Shown piece by piece: positions 8,315 to 16,202 of a DNA stretch of 64,000 nt. The stretch is from assembly GCF_001269885.1 (NCBI RefSeq), contig NZ_LHVH01000026.1, forward strand, positions 1 to 64,000, written 5' to 3'. The first letter of the stretch is position 1. Every line of letters starts with the position of its first letter. The DNA is from Pseudomonas kilonensis. Its GTDB lineage: Bacteria > Pseudomonadota > Gammaproteobacteria > Pseudomonadales > Pseudomonadaceae. The notes beneath the pieces are model-generated. The model searched no databases, had not been told where the DNA came from, and worked only from the letters and a program-made list of their open reading frames with translations. The position numbers were made by a program, and so were the translations under genes.

Positions 8315-8767
8315 ATGGCACAGATCGATGTCCACAAGGAACTCACCGTCGGCCAAGTGGCCGCCCGCAGCGGCGTGGCAGTCACGGCCCTGCACTTCTA
8401 TGAATCCAAGGGGCTGATCAAAAGCACGCGCAACCAGGGCAACCAACGTCGCTACTCACGGGCAGTCTTGCGCCGCGTGGCGCTGATCAAGGTTGCCCAG
8501 CGCCTGGGCATTCCCTTGGCGGAAATCGGCGAGGCGTTGAAAAACCTGCCGGACAACCGTGCACCAACGGCCGCGGACTGGCAGACCTTGTCGGCGCAGT
8601 GGAGCCGGGACCTGGACGAGCGCATCAACCAATTGGTGACGCTGCGCGATCGACTCAACGGCTGCATTGGCTGCGGATGCCTGTCGATGGAAGCTTGCCC
8701 GCTGCGCAATCAGGGCGATGTGCTGGGCAAACACGGGCCAGGGGCTCACCTGTTGGAGCCGCCGTGA
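8315..8767 (+). CDS. soxR: Redox-sensing transcriptional activator SoxR
   Basis: A MerR-family regulator of 150 residues: winged HTH from about residue 10 (LTVGQVAARSGVAVTALHFYE), a dimerisation helix, then the [2Fe-2S] cluster motif CIGCGCLSMEACPL with cysteines 117, 120, 122 and 128. This motif separates SoxR from other MerR members. In pseudomonads SoxR does not act through SoxS but directly activates a few genes, including the divergent monooxygenase, in response to redox-active compounds. Confidence 0.96.
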   Translation: MAQIDVHKELTVGQVAARSGVAVTALHFYESKGLIKSTRNQGNQRRYSRAVLRRVALIKVAQRLGIPLAEIGEALKNLPDNRAPTAADWQTLSAQWSRDLDERINQLVTLRDRLNGCIGCGCLSMEACPLRNQGDVLGKHGPGAHLLEPP

Positions 8768-8873
8768 AGCGTTCGTCGGGACATGAGCCCGCCCACGGCG
8801 GCTGACCTATAGTGGATGGGCGCAAAACCGACGAAGACTCTCTTCGCCTCCCATAACAACAAGGAGAACCGTC

Positions 8874-9335
8874 ATGGGCGTCAAAGCCATTCCCGAAGGT
8901 TTCCATAACATCACGCCCTACCTGGGCATTCAGAAAGCTGCCGAAGCCATCGACTTCTACAAAAAAGCCTTCAATGCCACCGAGGTCATGCGCCTAGCCA
9001 TGCCCGACGGCGGCATCGGGCATGCCGAACTGCGGATCAACGGTTTTCCGATCATGCTCGGCACACCTTGCGACCAAGGCCCACTGAGCAACCCGGACCC
9101 ATCGCCATCGGTCGGCCTGCATTTATATGTCGAGGATGTGGACAGCGCCTTTGCCCGGGCCATTGCTGCCGGTGGCACAGTGATTTCAGAGGTCAAGGAC
9201 CAGTTCTACGGCGATCGCACCGGTACCTTGAAAGATCCCTATGGGCATCTGTGGTTCCTGGCGACGCACAAGGAAGATCTGAGCCAGGAACAGATCGAGC
9301 AACGGGCCAGGGAGATGTTCCAACAGCAAGGCTGA
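8874..9335 (+). CDS. VOC-superfamily (PhnB-like glyoxalase/bleomycin-resistance) protein
   Basis: A 153-residue VOC protein of the PhnB-like branch: ITPYLGIQKAAEAIDFYKKAF at the N-terminus, GGIGHAELRING in the middle and DPYGHLWFLATHKED at the C-terminus, the last being the hallmark end of this group. A strong AAGGAG precedes the ATG. Metal-dependent isomerase, dioxygenase or binding functions all occur in the fold; no specific role can be given. It is a single gene ahead of the repeat tract. Confidence 0.85.
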   Translation: MGVKAIPEGFHNITPYLGIQKAAEAIDFYKKAFNATEVMRLAMPDGGIGHAELRINGFPIMLGTPCDQGPLSNPDPSPSVGLHLYVEDVDSAFARAIAAGGTVISEVKDQFYGDRTGTLKDPYGHLWFLATHKEDLSQEQIEQRAREMFQQQG

Positions 9336-9368
9336 TTTGCCCTTGCTCCCGCGGGGTTACGCCCCGTC

Positions 9369-9423
9369 GGAGCTGTGTAGGAGCTGTGTAGGAGCTGTGT
9401 AGGAGCTGTGTAGGAGCTGTCGA
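9369..9423. repeat. 11-bp tandem repeat (4 full copies plus a fifth partial)
   Basis: The unit GGAGCTGTGTA is repeated exactly from 9369 to 9412 and ends in GGAGCTGTCGA. The last copy continues into GTGCAACGAGGCTGCGATCTTT, which is the left arm of a dispersed Pseudomonas inverted repeat also seen at 21.4 and 40.4 kb. The tract is therefore a local expansion of the outer end of that element. Confidence 0.9.
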
Positions 9424-9469
9424 GTGCAACGAGGCTGCGATCTTTCCCCAGTCACTTGAACCTCAAGCG

Positions 9470-9612
9470 AAAGATCAAAAGATCAAAAGATCAAAAGATC
9501 AAAAGATCAAAAGATCAAAAGATCAAAAGATCAAAAGATCAAAAGATCAAAAGATCAAAAGATCAAAAGATCAAAAGATCAAAAGATCAGAAGATCAAAA
9601 GATCAAAAGATC
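9470..9612. repeat. 8-bp tandem repeat with 18 GATC sites
   Basis: From 9470 to 9612 the unit AAAAGATC is repeated head-to-tail, giving 18 GATC tetranucleotides exactly 8 bases apart, with one A-to-G variant near 9590. It is followed by GCAGCCTTCGGCAGCGCCTAC, the right arm of the same dispersed inverted repeat whose left arm lies at 9413-9445. The tract thus occupies the inside of the element. Its reading frames encode only a Lys-rich repeat and are not genes. Confidence 0.92.
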
Positions 9613-9800
9613 GCAGCCTTCGGCAGCGCCTACCACGCGAAACATTTTCTTTCATCTTCCCCTTCAGGATTGCGATCGCTCGTTCGTCTTAATTAGATGC
9701 AGTAGGCCGCGTCGGCAAAAGCCACGGTCTGCTTTTTTGCGGTTCACGGTATTGCGAAGCCCGTAATACCGAACCTTTCATCGAATCAAGACGTTCAATC

Positions 9801-11015
9801 ATGTCGAAGAAGTCCCGCTCCAAACTCTGGTTCCTGGTCCATAGCTGGCTGGCATTGCCCATCTGGTTTTTCGTGCTCATCGTTTGCGTCACTGGCACCC
9901 TCGCGGTGGTCAGCCAGGAGATTGTCTGGCTGGTCAACCCGGAAATGCGCGCCAGCAAGCCCTCGGACGATGCCCAACTGCTCAGCTATGACCAGGTGAT
10001 CGCCGCGATCAAGCACGCCCAGCCGCAAACCCAGGTGCAAAGCATCGTCCGCCCGGACGAGTCGCACTTTGCCCTGGAGGTCGGCGTGACCTACCCCGAC
10101 GGACGCCCCGACACGGTCTACGTCAACCCCTACAGCGGCGTCATCCAAGGCTCGGCGCCGACATTCAACTTCCAGGCCTTCACCCGCGCCCTGCATGGCT
10201 GGTGGCTGGTGCCATTCACCAATGGCTACAGTTGGGGCTGGTACCTGGTGTCGTTCCTGGGCCTGCCGTTGCTCGCATCCCTGGTGACCGGGCTGGTGGT
10301 CTACAAGCGTTTCTGGAAAGGCTTCTTCCGTCCGACCCTGCGAATTCGCCATGGCGCGCGGATTTTCTGGGGTGATTTCCACCGGCTCAGCGGGATCTGG
10401 TCGATCTGGTTCATCGCGGTCATCTCCGTCACCGGCACCTGGTTCCTGATCCAGGCCTTGCTGGGCGACAACCAGATCTCCATTTCCAGCGAACCGGTCA
10501 TCCCGGTGGTGGCCCGTGAAAACGTGCCGTTGTCCGTCGACGGCCTGCCGCCCCCGCAGTTGAACCTGGACCGAGCCATCGAAATCGCCCAGCAACGCAT
10601 CCCGGGATTGGAAGCAAGTTTCATCAGCCTGCCCGGCAATGCCTACAGCCATCTGGAGGTCGGCGGCCGCGGTTGGTATCCGCTGATGTTCCAGACCGCC
10701 ACCATCAACCCCTACAACGGTGACGTGGCCGCCTCGCGACTGCTGTCCGACCGCACGACGCTGGAGTTCGTCACCGAATCCATGCGCCCCTTGCACACCG
10801 GCGACTTCGGCGGCCTGTGGATCAAGCTCATCTGGTTTTTCTTCGGTTTGGTCCTGAGCATGATGGTTCTCAGCGGGCTGTTGATCTGGACCAAACGCAC
10901 GGCCCTGGCCACCGCCAATGCCTTCAAGCGTAGCCAGAAACCCAGCCGTGAAGCCCGAATCGCACCGGCATTGCAGCCGTCCCTCCACCGTGAATCGTCG
11001 GAGGGCAGCCTGTGA
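9801..11015 (+). CDS. fpvG: FpvG, PepSY-type inner-membrane protein for pyoverdine-iron reduction
   Basis: A 404-residue PepSY-associated membrane protein: first TM about residues 15-38 after KLWFLVHSWLALP, a periplasmic PepSY part, TMs near 145-170 and 195-220, a second PepSY part, and a last TM near 340-365. Conserved histidines sit in the TM edges (VHSW, LHGWW, FHRLSG, LHTGDF). In P. aeruginosa FpvG takes part in reductive release of iron from ferripyoverdine in the periplasm. It opens the fpvGHJKCDEF operon; its TGA overlaps the fpvH GTG. Confidence 0.9.
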   Translation: MSKKSRSKLWFLVHSWLALPIWFFVLIVCVTGTLAVVSQEIVWLVNPEMRASKPSDDAQLLSYDQVIAAIKHAQPQTQVQSIVRPDESHFALEVGVTYPDGRPDTVYVNPYSGVIQGSAPTFNFQAFTRALHGWWLVPFTNGYSWGWYLVSFLGLPLLASLVTGLVVYKRFWKGFFRPTLRIRHGARIFWGDFHRLSGIWSIWFIAVISVTGTWFLIQALLGDNQISISSEPVIPVVARENVPLSVDGLPPPQLNLDRAIEIAQQRIPGLEASFISLPGNAYSHLEVGGRGWYPLMFQTATINPYNGDVAASRLLSDRTTLEFVTESMRPLHTGDFGGLWIKLIWFFFGLVLSMMVLSGLLIWTKRTALATANAFKRSQKPSREARIAPALQPSLHRESSEGSL

Positions 11016-11554
11016 ATCCGTCCAATACGGCCTCATCACCGTCACGCCTGGGCCTGTTCTGGCATAAATGGCGCTTCCACCTCAACGTGCTGTTGCTGCT
11101 GATCCCCCTCGGGTTCATGCCCAAATACTTCTCCGAAGCCGCACTGTTGCGCGGTGATGCCGGGCTTGGCGAGCGGGAAGTCGGCGAAGTCCAGGTCGGC
11201 CCCTGGAGCCTGCGCCTGGCGGAATTTCGCAACGAAGCCCCACGCGTCCAAGGGCCTGCCGGCCCCATGAAACATTTCAACGCGGCCCTGTGCGAACGCT
11301 GTATCGGCCAGGTCAAGGCCACCTACCTGCGCATCGGCAAACCCCGCAGCCTACGGGCCGCCGGAGTCATTTTCTTCGGCTCGCCCTATCGCATGAGCGC
11401 CTTGTTGCCGGTCCCGCCAAAGACCCAGCCCGATGCCGAACTGTGGATAACCCTCGAGGGTTGGGACGGTTCGATGCACCAGGCCTCCATTCCCCTGAGC
11501 CAGGCCTCCCCGGCCACCGTCGCCTGGCTGAAGAACCAAGGACCCAAACCATGA
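11012..11554 (+). CDS. fpvH: FpvH, accessory protein of pyoverdine-iron release
   Basis: A 180-residue protein starting at a GTG that overlaps the fpvG stop (GTGA). It has one N-terminal membrane anchor (about residues 22-40) and a periplasmic domain with a CERC pair near residue 93. In P. aeruginosa FpvH works with FpvG, FpvJ and FpvK to speed iron reduction. Its biochemical action is not known. Identification comes mainly from position in a complete, conserved operon order. Confidence 0.8.
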   Translation: MNPSNTASSPSRLGLFWHKWRFHLNVLLLLIPLGFMPKYFSEAALLRGDAGLGEREVGEVQVGPWSLRLAEFRNEAPRVQGPAGPMKHFNAALCERCIGQVKATYLRIGKPRSLRAAGVIFFGSPYRMSALLPVPPKTQPDAELWITLEGWDGSMHQASIPLSQASPATVAWLKNQGPKP

Positions 11555-11877
11555 CCCTCCGCGCCTTATTCAACGGCCTGGCGTTGCTGTTCTGCGCCGG
11601 TGCAAGCACCAGCGCCCTGGCTCACAACCCGATGTGCGAATGCAAAGCCATCGACGCCGAGCAGATCCAATGCACCGGCGGTTTTTCCGACGGCAGCGGC
11701 GCGCCCGGCGTGACCCTGGACGTAATCGGCTATGACGAGACCATCCTTGTCCCGGGCAAGCTCGGTGCCGATTCGAAGCTGACCTTCAAGAAGCCGGACG
11801 CTGAGTTCTACGTGCTCTTCGACGCCGGCCCCGGCCACGTGGTGGAAATCGACCAAGCCGACATCGAGGCCCCATGA
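11551..11877 (+). CDS. fpvJ: FpvJ, small periplasmic accessory protein
   Basis: A 108-residue exported protein; signal peptide MTLRALFNGLALLFCAG...SALA, cleaved near residue 24. The mature N-terminus HNPMCECKAI holds a histidine and two cysteines, and a third cysteine follows in QCTGGFSDG. The ATG overlaps the fpvH stop (ATGA), which fixes the start. In P. aeruginosa FpvJ assists FpvG. The Cys/His-rich start could bind a metal; that is inference. Confidence 0.8.
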   Translation: MTLRALFNGLALLFCAGASTSALAHNPMCECKAIDAEQIQCTGGFSDGSGAPGVTLDVIGYDETILVPGKLGADSKLTFKKPDAEFYVLFDAGPGHVVEIDQADIEAP

Positions 11878-12449
11878 CCAACGCCACGACTCAAGTCATC
11901 CGCCCCGCTGGCGCGGGCCATGAAACCCTGTATGTGTTGCTGCTGTGCCTGGTCATCGTGCTGGTGGCCGGATCGGTGGTGGCCTTGCATGGCAAAGCCG
12001 AAGACACCACGCACCTGGCCTCGAACCAACTCGACGCCCGCCGCGACCTCAGCGCCGCCGAGCAGGGCATCTACGCCGACCTGCGGGTGACCCTGGATGA
12101 AATCCGCTTGCTGCGCGAAGACCAACCCACCCTGCCCGGCCCGCAAACCCTGGCCGAAGAAGGCTTCGCGCCGTTCGCCCAGGACGCCAGCGCTGTCAGC
12201 CGGGGCGGCCACGCCTGGCAACAGCTGCAGGACCAGGCCTATTTCGGCGCCAGTGCCAATTCTTCCGTCGCAGGTTCGTTTCTGATGCGCATCGGCGAAG
12301 CGTCCGACGCCGCGCCGGACATCTGGCTCAACCGCAGCAACGGCCTCGCGACACCTACCGCGCTGGACGACGCCGCTTTGTCCGCCGCCGGCTGGCAACA
12401 GATCGTCGCGCAATTCGATGCCGGCGTAACCCGCCAGCACCGGCACTGA
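11874..12449 (+). CDS. fpvK: FpvK, single-pass accessory membrane protein
   Basis: A 191-residue protein with one TM helix (about residues 20-40, TLYVLLLCLVIVLVAGSVVAL) and a periplasmic domain rich in charged and alanine residues. The ATG overlaps the fpvJ stop (ATGA). It corresponds by position and topology to FpvK (PA2406). No catalytic motif is visible. Translational coupling to fpvJ suggests matched stoichiometry with FpvG/H/J. Confidence 0.8.
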   Translation: MTNATTQVIRPAGAGHETLYVLLLCLVIVLVAGSVVALHGKAEDTTHLASNQLDARRDLSAAEQGIYADLRVTLDEIRLLREDQPTLPGPQTLAEEGFAPFAQDASAVSRGGHAWQQLQDQAYFGASANSSVAGSFLMRIGEASDAAPDIWLNRSNGLATPTALDDAALSAAGWQQIVAQFDAGVTRQHRH

Positions 12450-12484
12450 CCCCACGCCTTCATTCGAGAGAAGACCGTTTGCCC

Positions 12485-13414
12485 ATGCCTATTGCATCCC
12501 AACGCCGCCCCTTGCTGCGCCTGCTGCTGATCGGCCTGCTGGCCTGCCTGCTCACCTCGCAGGCGTACGCCGAAACAGCCAAGCGCCTGCGCATCGGCAT
12601 CACCCTGCACCCTTATTACAGCTATGTGGCCAACATCGTCGGCGACAAGGCCGAGGTCGTGCCGCTGATCCCGGCCGGTTTCAACCCCCACGCCTATGAA
12701 CCACGGGCCGAAGACATCAAGCGTATCGGCGGCCTCGACGTGATCGTACTCAACGGCGTGGGCCACGACGACTTCGCCGATCGCATGATCGCTGCCAGCG
12801 AAACCCCGAACGTGAAGGTGATCGAGGCCAATGAAAACGTGCCCCTGCTGGCTGCCACCGGCACGGCGGCCCGTGGCGCAGGCAAGGTGGTGAACCCGCA
12901 CACGTTCCTGTCCATCAGCGCCTCCATCGCCCAGGTCAATAACATCGCCCGGGAGTTGGGCAAGCTCGACCCGGACAATGCCAAGGCCTACACCCAGAAC
13001 GCCCGCGCCTACGGCAAGCGCCTGCGGCAGATGCGCGCCGCTGCCCTGGCGAAGCTGACCCAGGCCCCCAATGCCGAGTTGCGGGTCGCCACGGTGCATG
13101 CCGCCTACGACTACCTGTTGCGCGAATTCGGCCTGGAAGTGACCGCCGTGGTCGAGCCGGCCCACGGCATCGAACCGAGCCCCAGCCAGTTGAAGAAAAC
13201 CATCGACCAACTGCGCGAGCTGGACGTGAAGGTGATCTTCTCGGAGATGGATTTCCCGTCCACCTACGTCGACACCATCCAGCGTGAATCGGGCGTGAAG
13301 CTGTACCCGCTCTCACACATTTCCTACGGCGACTACAGCCCCGAGAAATACGAAAAGGAAATGGCCGGTAACCTCGACACCGTGGTCCGGGCCATCCAGG
13401 AGTCTGGCGCATGA
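12485..13414 (+). CDS. fpvC: FpvC, periplasmic metal-binding protein of the FpvDE transporter
   Basis: A ZnuA/PsaA-like cluster A-I solute-binding protein of 309 residues, with a signal peptide ending AYA-ET near residue 29. Metal-ligand regions are recognisable: TLHPYYSYVANI, the histidine in GFNPHAYEPRAED, HAAYDYL, and the C-terminal FSEMDFPSTYVDTI. FpvC binds iron released from pyoverdine and also interacts with apo-pyoverdine in P. aeruginosa. A TTG two codons upstream at 12479 is better spaced from GAGAGAAGA, so the start is uncertain by two residues. Confidence 0.9.
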   Translation: MPIASQRRPLLRLLLIGLLACLLTSQAYAETAKRLRIGITLHPYYSYVANIVGDKAEVVPLIPAGFNPHAYEPRAEDIKRIGGLDVIVLNGVGHDDFADRMIAASETPNVKVIEANENVPLLAATGTAARGAGKVVNPHTFLSISASIAQVNNIARELGKLDPDNAKAYTQNARAYGKRLRQMRAAALAKLTQAPNAELRVATVHAAYDYLLREFGLEVTAVVEPAHGIEPSPSQLKKTIDQLRELDVKVIFSEMDFPSTYVDTIQRESGVKLYPLSHISYGDYSPEKYEKEMAGNLDTVVRAIQESGA

Positions 13415-14163
13415 CCGTCCAGGAAACCCTCACCCTGCAGCGCGTCGGCCCCTTGATTGAGTTCGCCGACGTCAGCCTGAACCTGGGCCGCACCACCATT
13501 CTCGACAGCGTGGCATTCCAGGTGGAACCCGGCAGCATCCATGCCTTGGTGGGCCCCAATGGTGGTGGCAAGAGTTCGCTGATCAAGACGTTGCTGGGGC
13601 AGATGCCGCACCAGGGACGCTTGAGCCTGCAATGGCCAGGCGAGCCCGGTGTGATCGGCTACGTGCCCCAGGCGCTGGAGTTCGACCGGGGCCTGCCCAT
13701 GACGGTGGACGATTTCATGGCGGCGATGTGTCAGCGGCGCCCCGCCTTTCTCGGCTTGAGCAAGCATTACGCCGGCGCCATTGGCCAGGCCCTGGAGCGG
13801 GTCGGCATGCAGGACAAGCGCAAGCGACGCATGGGCGCGCTGTCCGGTGGCGAGCGGCAGCGAGTGTTGTTGGCCCAGGGGTTGATTCCCTCGCCGCAAC
13901 TGCTGGTGCTGGATGAACCGATGTCGGCCCTGGACGAGGCCGGTATCCAGGTGTTCGAGCAGTTGCTGCAGGACTGGCGCCAGGCCGGGATCACCGTGCT
14001 GTGGATCGAACATGATCTGGAAGCCGTCGGGCGCCTGGCCGACCGTGTCACCGGCCTGAACCGCCGAGTGCTGTTCGACGGCCCGCCCCGCCAGACCCTG
14101 ACTCCAGAACGCCTGCTGACGCTGTTTTCCACCCATCCGCGCACCAACGGGAGCGCTGCCTGA
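13411..14163 (+). CDS. fpvD: FpvD, ATP-binding subunit of the pyoverdine-iron ABC transporter
   Basis: A 250-residue ABC ATPase with Walker A GPNGGGKSS (about residue 48), signature LSGGERQR (about 145) and Walker B LLVLDEPMSALDE. Its ATG overlaps the fpvC stop (ATGA). Together with FpvE it forms the inner-membrane importer that takes iron from FpvC/FpvF to the cytosol. The sequence is closest in type to the Zn/Mn (ZnuC-like) ATPases, in keeping with the FpvC type. Confidence 0.93.
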   Translation: MTVQETLTLQRVGPLIEFADVSLNLGRTTILDSVAFQVEPGSIHALVGPNGGGKSSLIKTLLGQMPHQGRLSLQWPGEPGVIGYVPQALEFDRGLPMTVDDFMAAMCQRRPAFLGLSKHYAGAIGQALERVGMQDKRKRRMGALSGGERQRVLLAQGLIPSPQLLVLDEPMSALDEAGIQVFEQLLQDWRQAGITVLWIEHDLEAVGRLADRVTGLNRRVLFDGPPRQTLTPERLLTLFSTHPRTNGSAA

Positions 14164-15062
14164 TGAGTTATGAAGCCTTTCGTCTGATGGTCCAGGGCTG
14201 GGCTTCGGCCGGTTATCTGCCCGAAGCGCTGGCCTATGGGTTCGTGGTCAATGCCTTGCTGGCCGGGTTGTTGATCGGCCCGGTGCTGGGCGGTCTCGGC
14301 ACGCTGGTGGTGGTCAAGCGCTTCGCGTTTTTCTCCGAGGCGGTGGGCCACGCGGCGCTGACTGGCGTGGCCATCGGCATCCTGCTCGGCGAACCCTACA
14401 CCGGGCCATACGGCAGCCTGTTTGGCTACTGCCTGTTGTTCGGCATCCTGCTCAATTACCTGCGCAACCGCACCGGCCTGGCGCCCGACACGCTGATCGG
14501 CGTCTTCCTGTCGGTGTCCCTGGCCCTGGGCGCCAGCCTGCTGTTGATCCTGGCGGGCAAGATCAACGTGCACATCCTGGAGAACGTACTGTTCGGCTCG
14601 GTACTGACGGTCAATGGCAATGACCTGCTGGTGCTGGCGGTGGTCGGCTCATTGGTGATGGCCCTGGCCTTGCCGCTGTACAACCGCATCATGCTCGCCA
14701 GCTTCAACCCGCAACTGGCGGCGGTGCGCGGGGTGGCGGTCAAGACCCTGGACTACTTGTTCGTGGTGCTGGTGACGCTGATCACCGTGGCGGCGGTAAA
14801 AGTCATTGGCGCCATTCTGGTGGGTGCGTTGCTGGTGATCCCCGCTGCGGCGGCGCGCCTGCTCAGCCAATCATTGAAAGGCTTTTTCTGGTGTTCAGTG
14901 CTGATCGCCACCGTCAGCACCTTGTGCGGGATTCTCGCGCCAATTGTGTTCGACCTGCCGATCCCGTCCGGCGCTGCGATCATCCTGGTGGCCGGCATCG
15001 CCTTCGCCCTGAGCGCCATCGCCCGCGGTGTCGTCCCCAGCCTCAAAGGGAATCTTGGATAA
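14163..15062 (+). CDS. fpvE: FpvE, permease subunit of the pyoverdine-iron ABC transporter
   Basis: A 299-residue ABC-3 family permease (ZnuB/MntB type) with about eight TM helices, including the family stretch VVKRFAFFSEAVGHAALTGVAIG near residues 50-72, and ILVGALLVIPAAAARLLS in the C-terminal half. The first base of its ATG is the last base of the fpvD TGA. It forms the channel for FpvD. There is no sign of truncation. Confidence 0.92.
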   Translation: MSYEAFRLMVQGWASAGYLPEALAYGFVVNALLAGLLIGPVLGGLGTLVVVKRFAFFSEAVGHAALTGVAIGILLGEPYTGPYGSLFGYCLLFGILLNYLRNRTGLAPDTLIGVFLSVSLALGASLLLILAGKINVHILENVLFGSVLTVNGNDLLVLAVVGSLVMALALPLYNRIMLASFNPQLAAVRGVAVKTLDYLFVVLVTLITVAAVKVIGAILVGALLVIPAAAARLLSQSLKGFFWCSVLIATVSTLCGILAPIVFDLPIPSGAAIILVAGIAFALSAIARGVVPSLKGNLG

Positions 15063-15956
15063 ATGGTTTTTTCATTGCGACAACTGACCCTGGCCGTGGC
15101 GTTGTGCGGCGTGGCCGTCACCTCATCATTTGCCAGCGAAAAGGTCCGGCTGCTGGCATCGTTGCCGGTCACCTACGGATTGGGCGAGGCCTTGCTCAAG
15201 GGCACCGAGGTCAGCCTGGAGCGGGCCGCGCCCGCCAACTTGCCCGGCACCCGGCAGAGCGCCTACTTCAGCGGCCGTGGCGCGTCGGCGTTGAGCAAAC
15301 TGGCCAGCGATGCTGACGGGGTGATCGGGCTGCGCTCGCTATGGCCGGACGATCCGCTGTACCCCATGGCGCGACGCAGCAATATCCGCATCGTCGAAGT
15401 CGATGCCGCGCGCCCGGTGGACGGTGCCCTGCCCGGTATCGCCGTGCAACCGGGCATGGCCGACGGCCTGGCGAGCCAGCCGTGGATGGCCAGCCATAAC
15501 CTGGGGCGCATGGCCGACGTGATCGCCGCCGACCTGGTGCGCCTGGCCCCAGCGGACAAACCGAAGATCGACGCCAACCTGGCGACCCTCAAGCAGCGCC
15601 TGCTCAAACTCAGCGCCGACAGCGAAAAACGCCTCGCCAACGCCGATAACCTGAGCGTGATCAGCCTGAGCGAGCATTTCGGCTACCTGATCAGCGGGCT
15701 CAACCTGGACGCAATCAGCACCGATACCCGGCCCGACGCCGAATGGACAACCGAAACCCTCAAGCAGTTGAGCGCGACGTTGAAAGACAATGACGTGGCG
15801 CTGGTGCTGCATCATCGCCAGCCTTCGGATGCGCTGAAGGCAGCCATCACAGAGGGAGGTAGCCGGTTGCTGGTGTTGGGCACCGATGGGACCGATCCGG
15901 TGGCGGAGTTGGAAAGCAATGTGGGACTGGTCGTCACAGCGCTGACGGAAGGCTGA
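15063..15956 (+). CDS. fpvF: FpvF, second periplasmic binding protein
   Basis: A 297-residue exported protein, signal peptide MVFSLRQLTLAVALCGVAVTSSFA cleaved near residue 24. It has the ZnuA-like fold, but its sequence is more diverged than FpvC. In P. aeruginosa FpvF binds the pyoverdine-Fe complex and FpvC. It starts directly after the fpvE stop (TAAATG). It is the last operon gene: repeats follow and then the convergent prpF. Confidence 0.88.
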   Translation: MVFSLRQLTLAVALCGVAVTSSFASEKVRLLASLPVTYGLGEALLKGTEVSLERAAPANLPGTRQSAYFSGRGASALSKLASDADGVIGLRSLWPDDPLYPMARRSNIRIVEVDAARPVDGALPGIAVQPGMADGLASQPWMASHNLGRMADVIAADLVRLAPADKPKIDANLATLKQRLLKLSADSEKRLANADNLSVISLSEHFGYLISGLNLDAISTDTRPDAEWTTETLKQLSATLKDNDVALVLHHRQPSDALKAAITEGGSRLLVLGTDGTDPVAELESNVGLVVTALTEG

Positions 15957-15968
15957 CAACAATCCCCT

Positions 15969-16056
15969 GTGGGAGCGAGCCTGCTCGCGATGAGGTCAGC
16001 ACATTCAACATTGATGTGGACTGACACACTGCTTTCGCGAGCAGGCTCGCTCCCAC
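15969..16056. repeat. REP-type inverted repeat after fpvF
   Basis: Two facing copies of the GTGGGAGCGAGCCTGCTCGCG motif with an intervening ACATTCAACATTGATGTGG-like core. As it closes the fpv operon and stands where two operons converge, it may act as a transcription end or mRNA stabiliser. Confidence 0.85.
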
Positions 16057-16104
16057 ATTTTGATCTGTGACAGATTGAGATTCCGGATCCACTGAAAATC
16101 CCCT

Positions 16105-16192
16105 GTGGGAGCGGGCTTGCTCGCGAAGAGGCCGGCACATCCAACATTGACGTCGACTGATACTCCGCCATCGCGAGCAAGCTCGCTCCCAC
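16105..16192. repeat. REP-type inverted repeat, second unit
   Basis: A second GTGGGAGCGGGCTTGCTCGCG pair facing its complement, 48 bases after the first unit. The two units form a BIME-like tandem. The whole 246-base fpvF-prpF gap is made of these two elements and holds no gene. Confidence 0.85.
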
Positions 16193-16202
16193 AGGGTTCA
16201 AC

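Noticed and set aside
9470..9612. CRISPR-like array
   Set aside because: Units are contiguous 8-mers with no spacers, and there are no cas genes.
9456..9692. Lys-rich repeated peptide reading
   Set aside because: It is the translation of the 8-base tandem tract; the period of 24 bases explains the repeated peptide. No ribosome binding site.
9690..9712. PvdS iron-starvation box before fpvG
   Set aside because: TAATT-N15-CGT resembles TAAAT-N16/17-CGT but differs in both the first element and the spacing. Too weak to annotate.
9795..11045. Minus-strand frame across fpvG
   Set aside because: Shadow frame; fpvG with PepSY and TM segments is on the plus strand.
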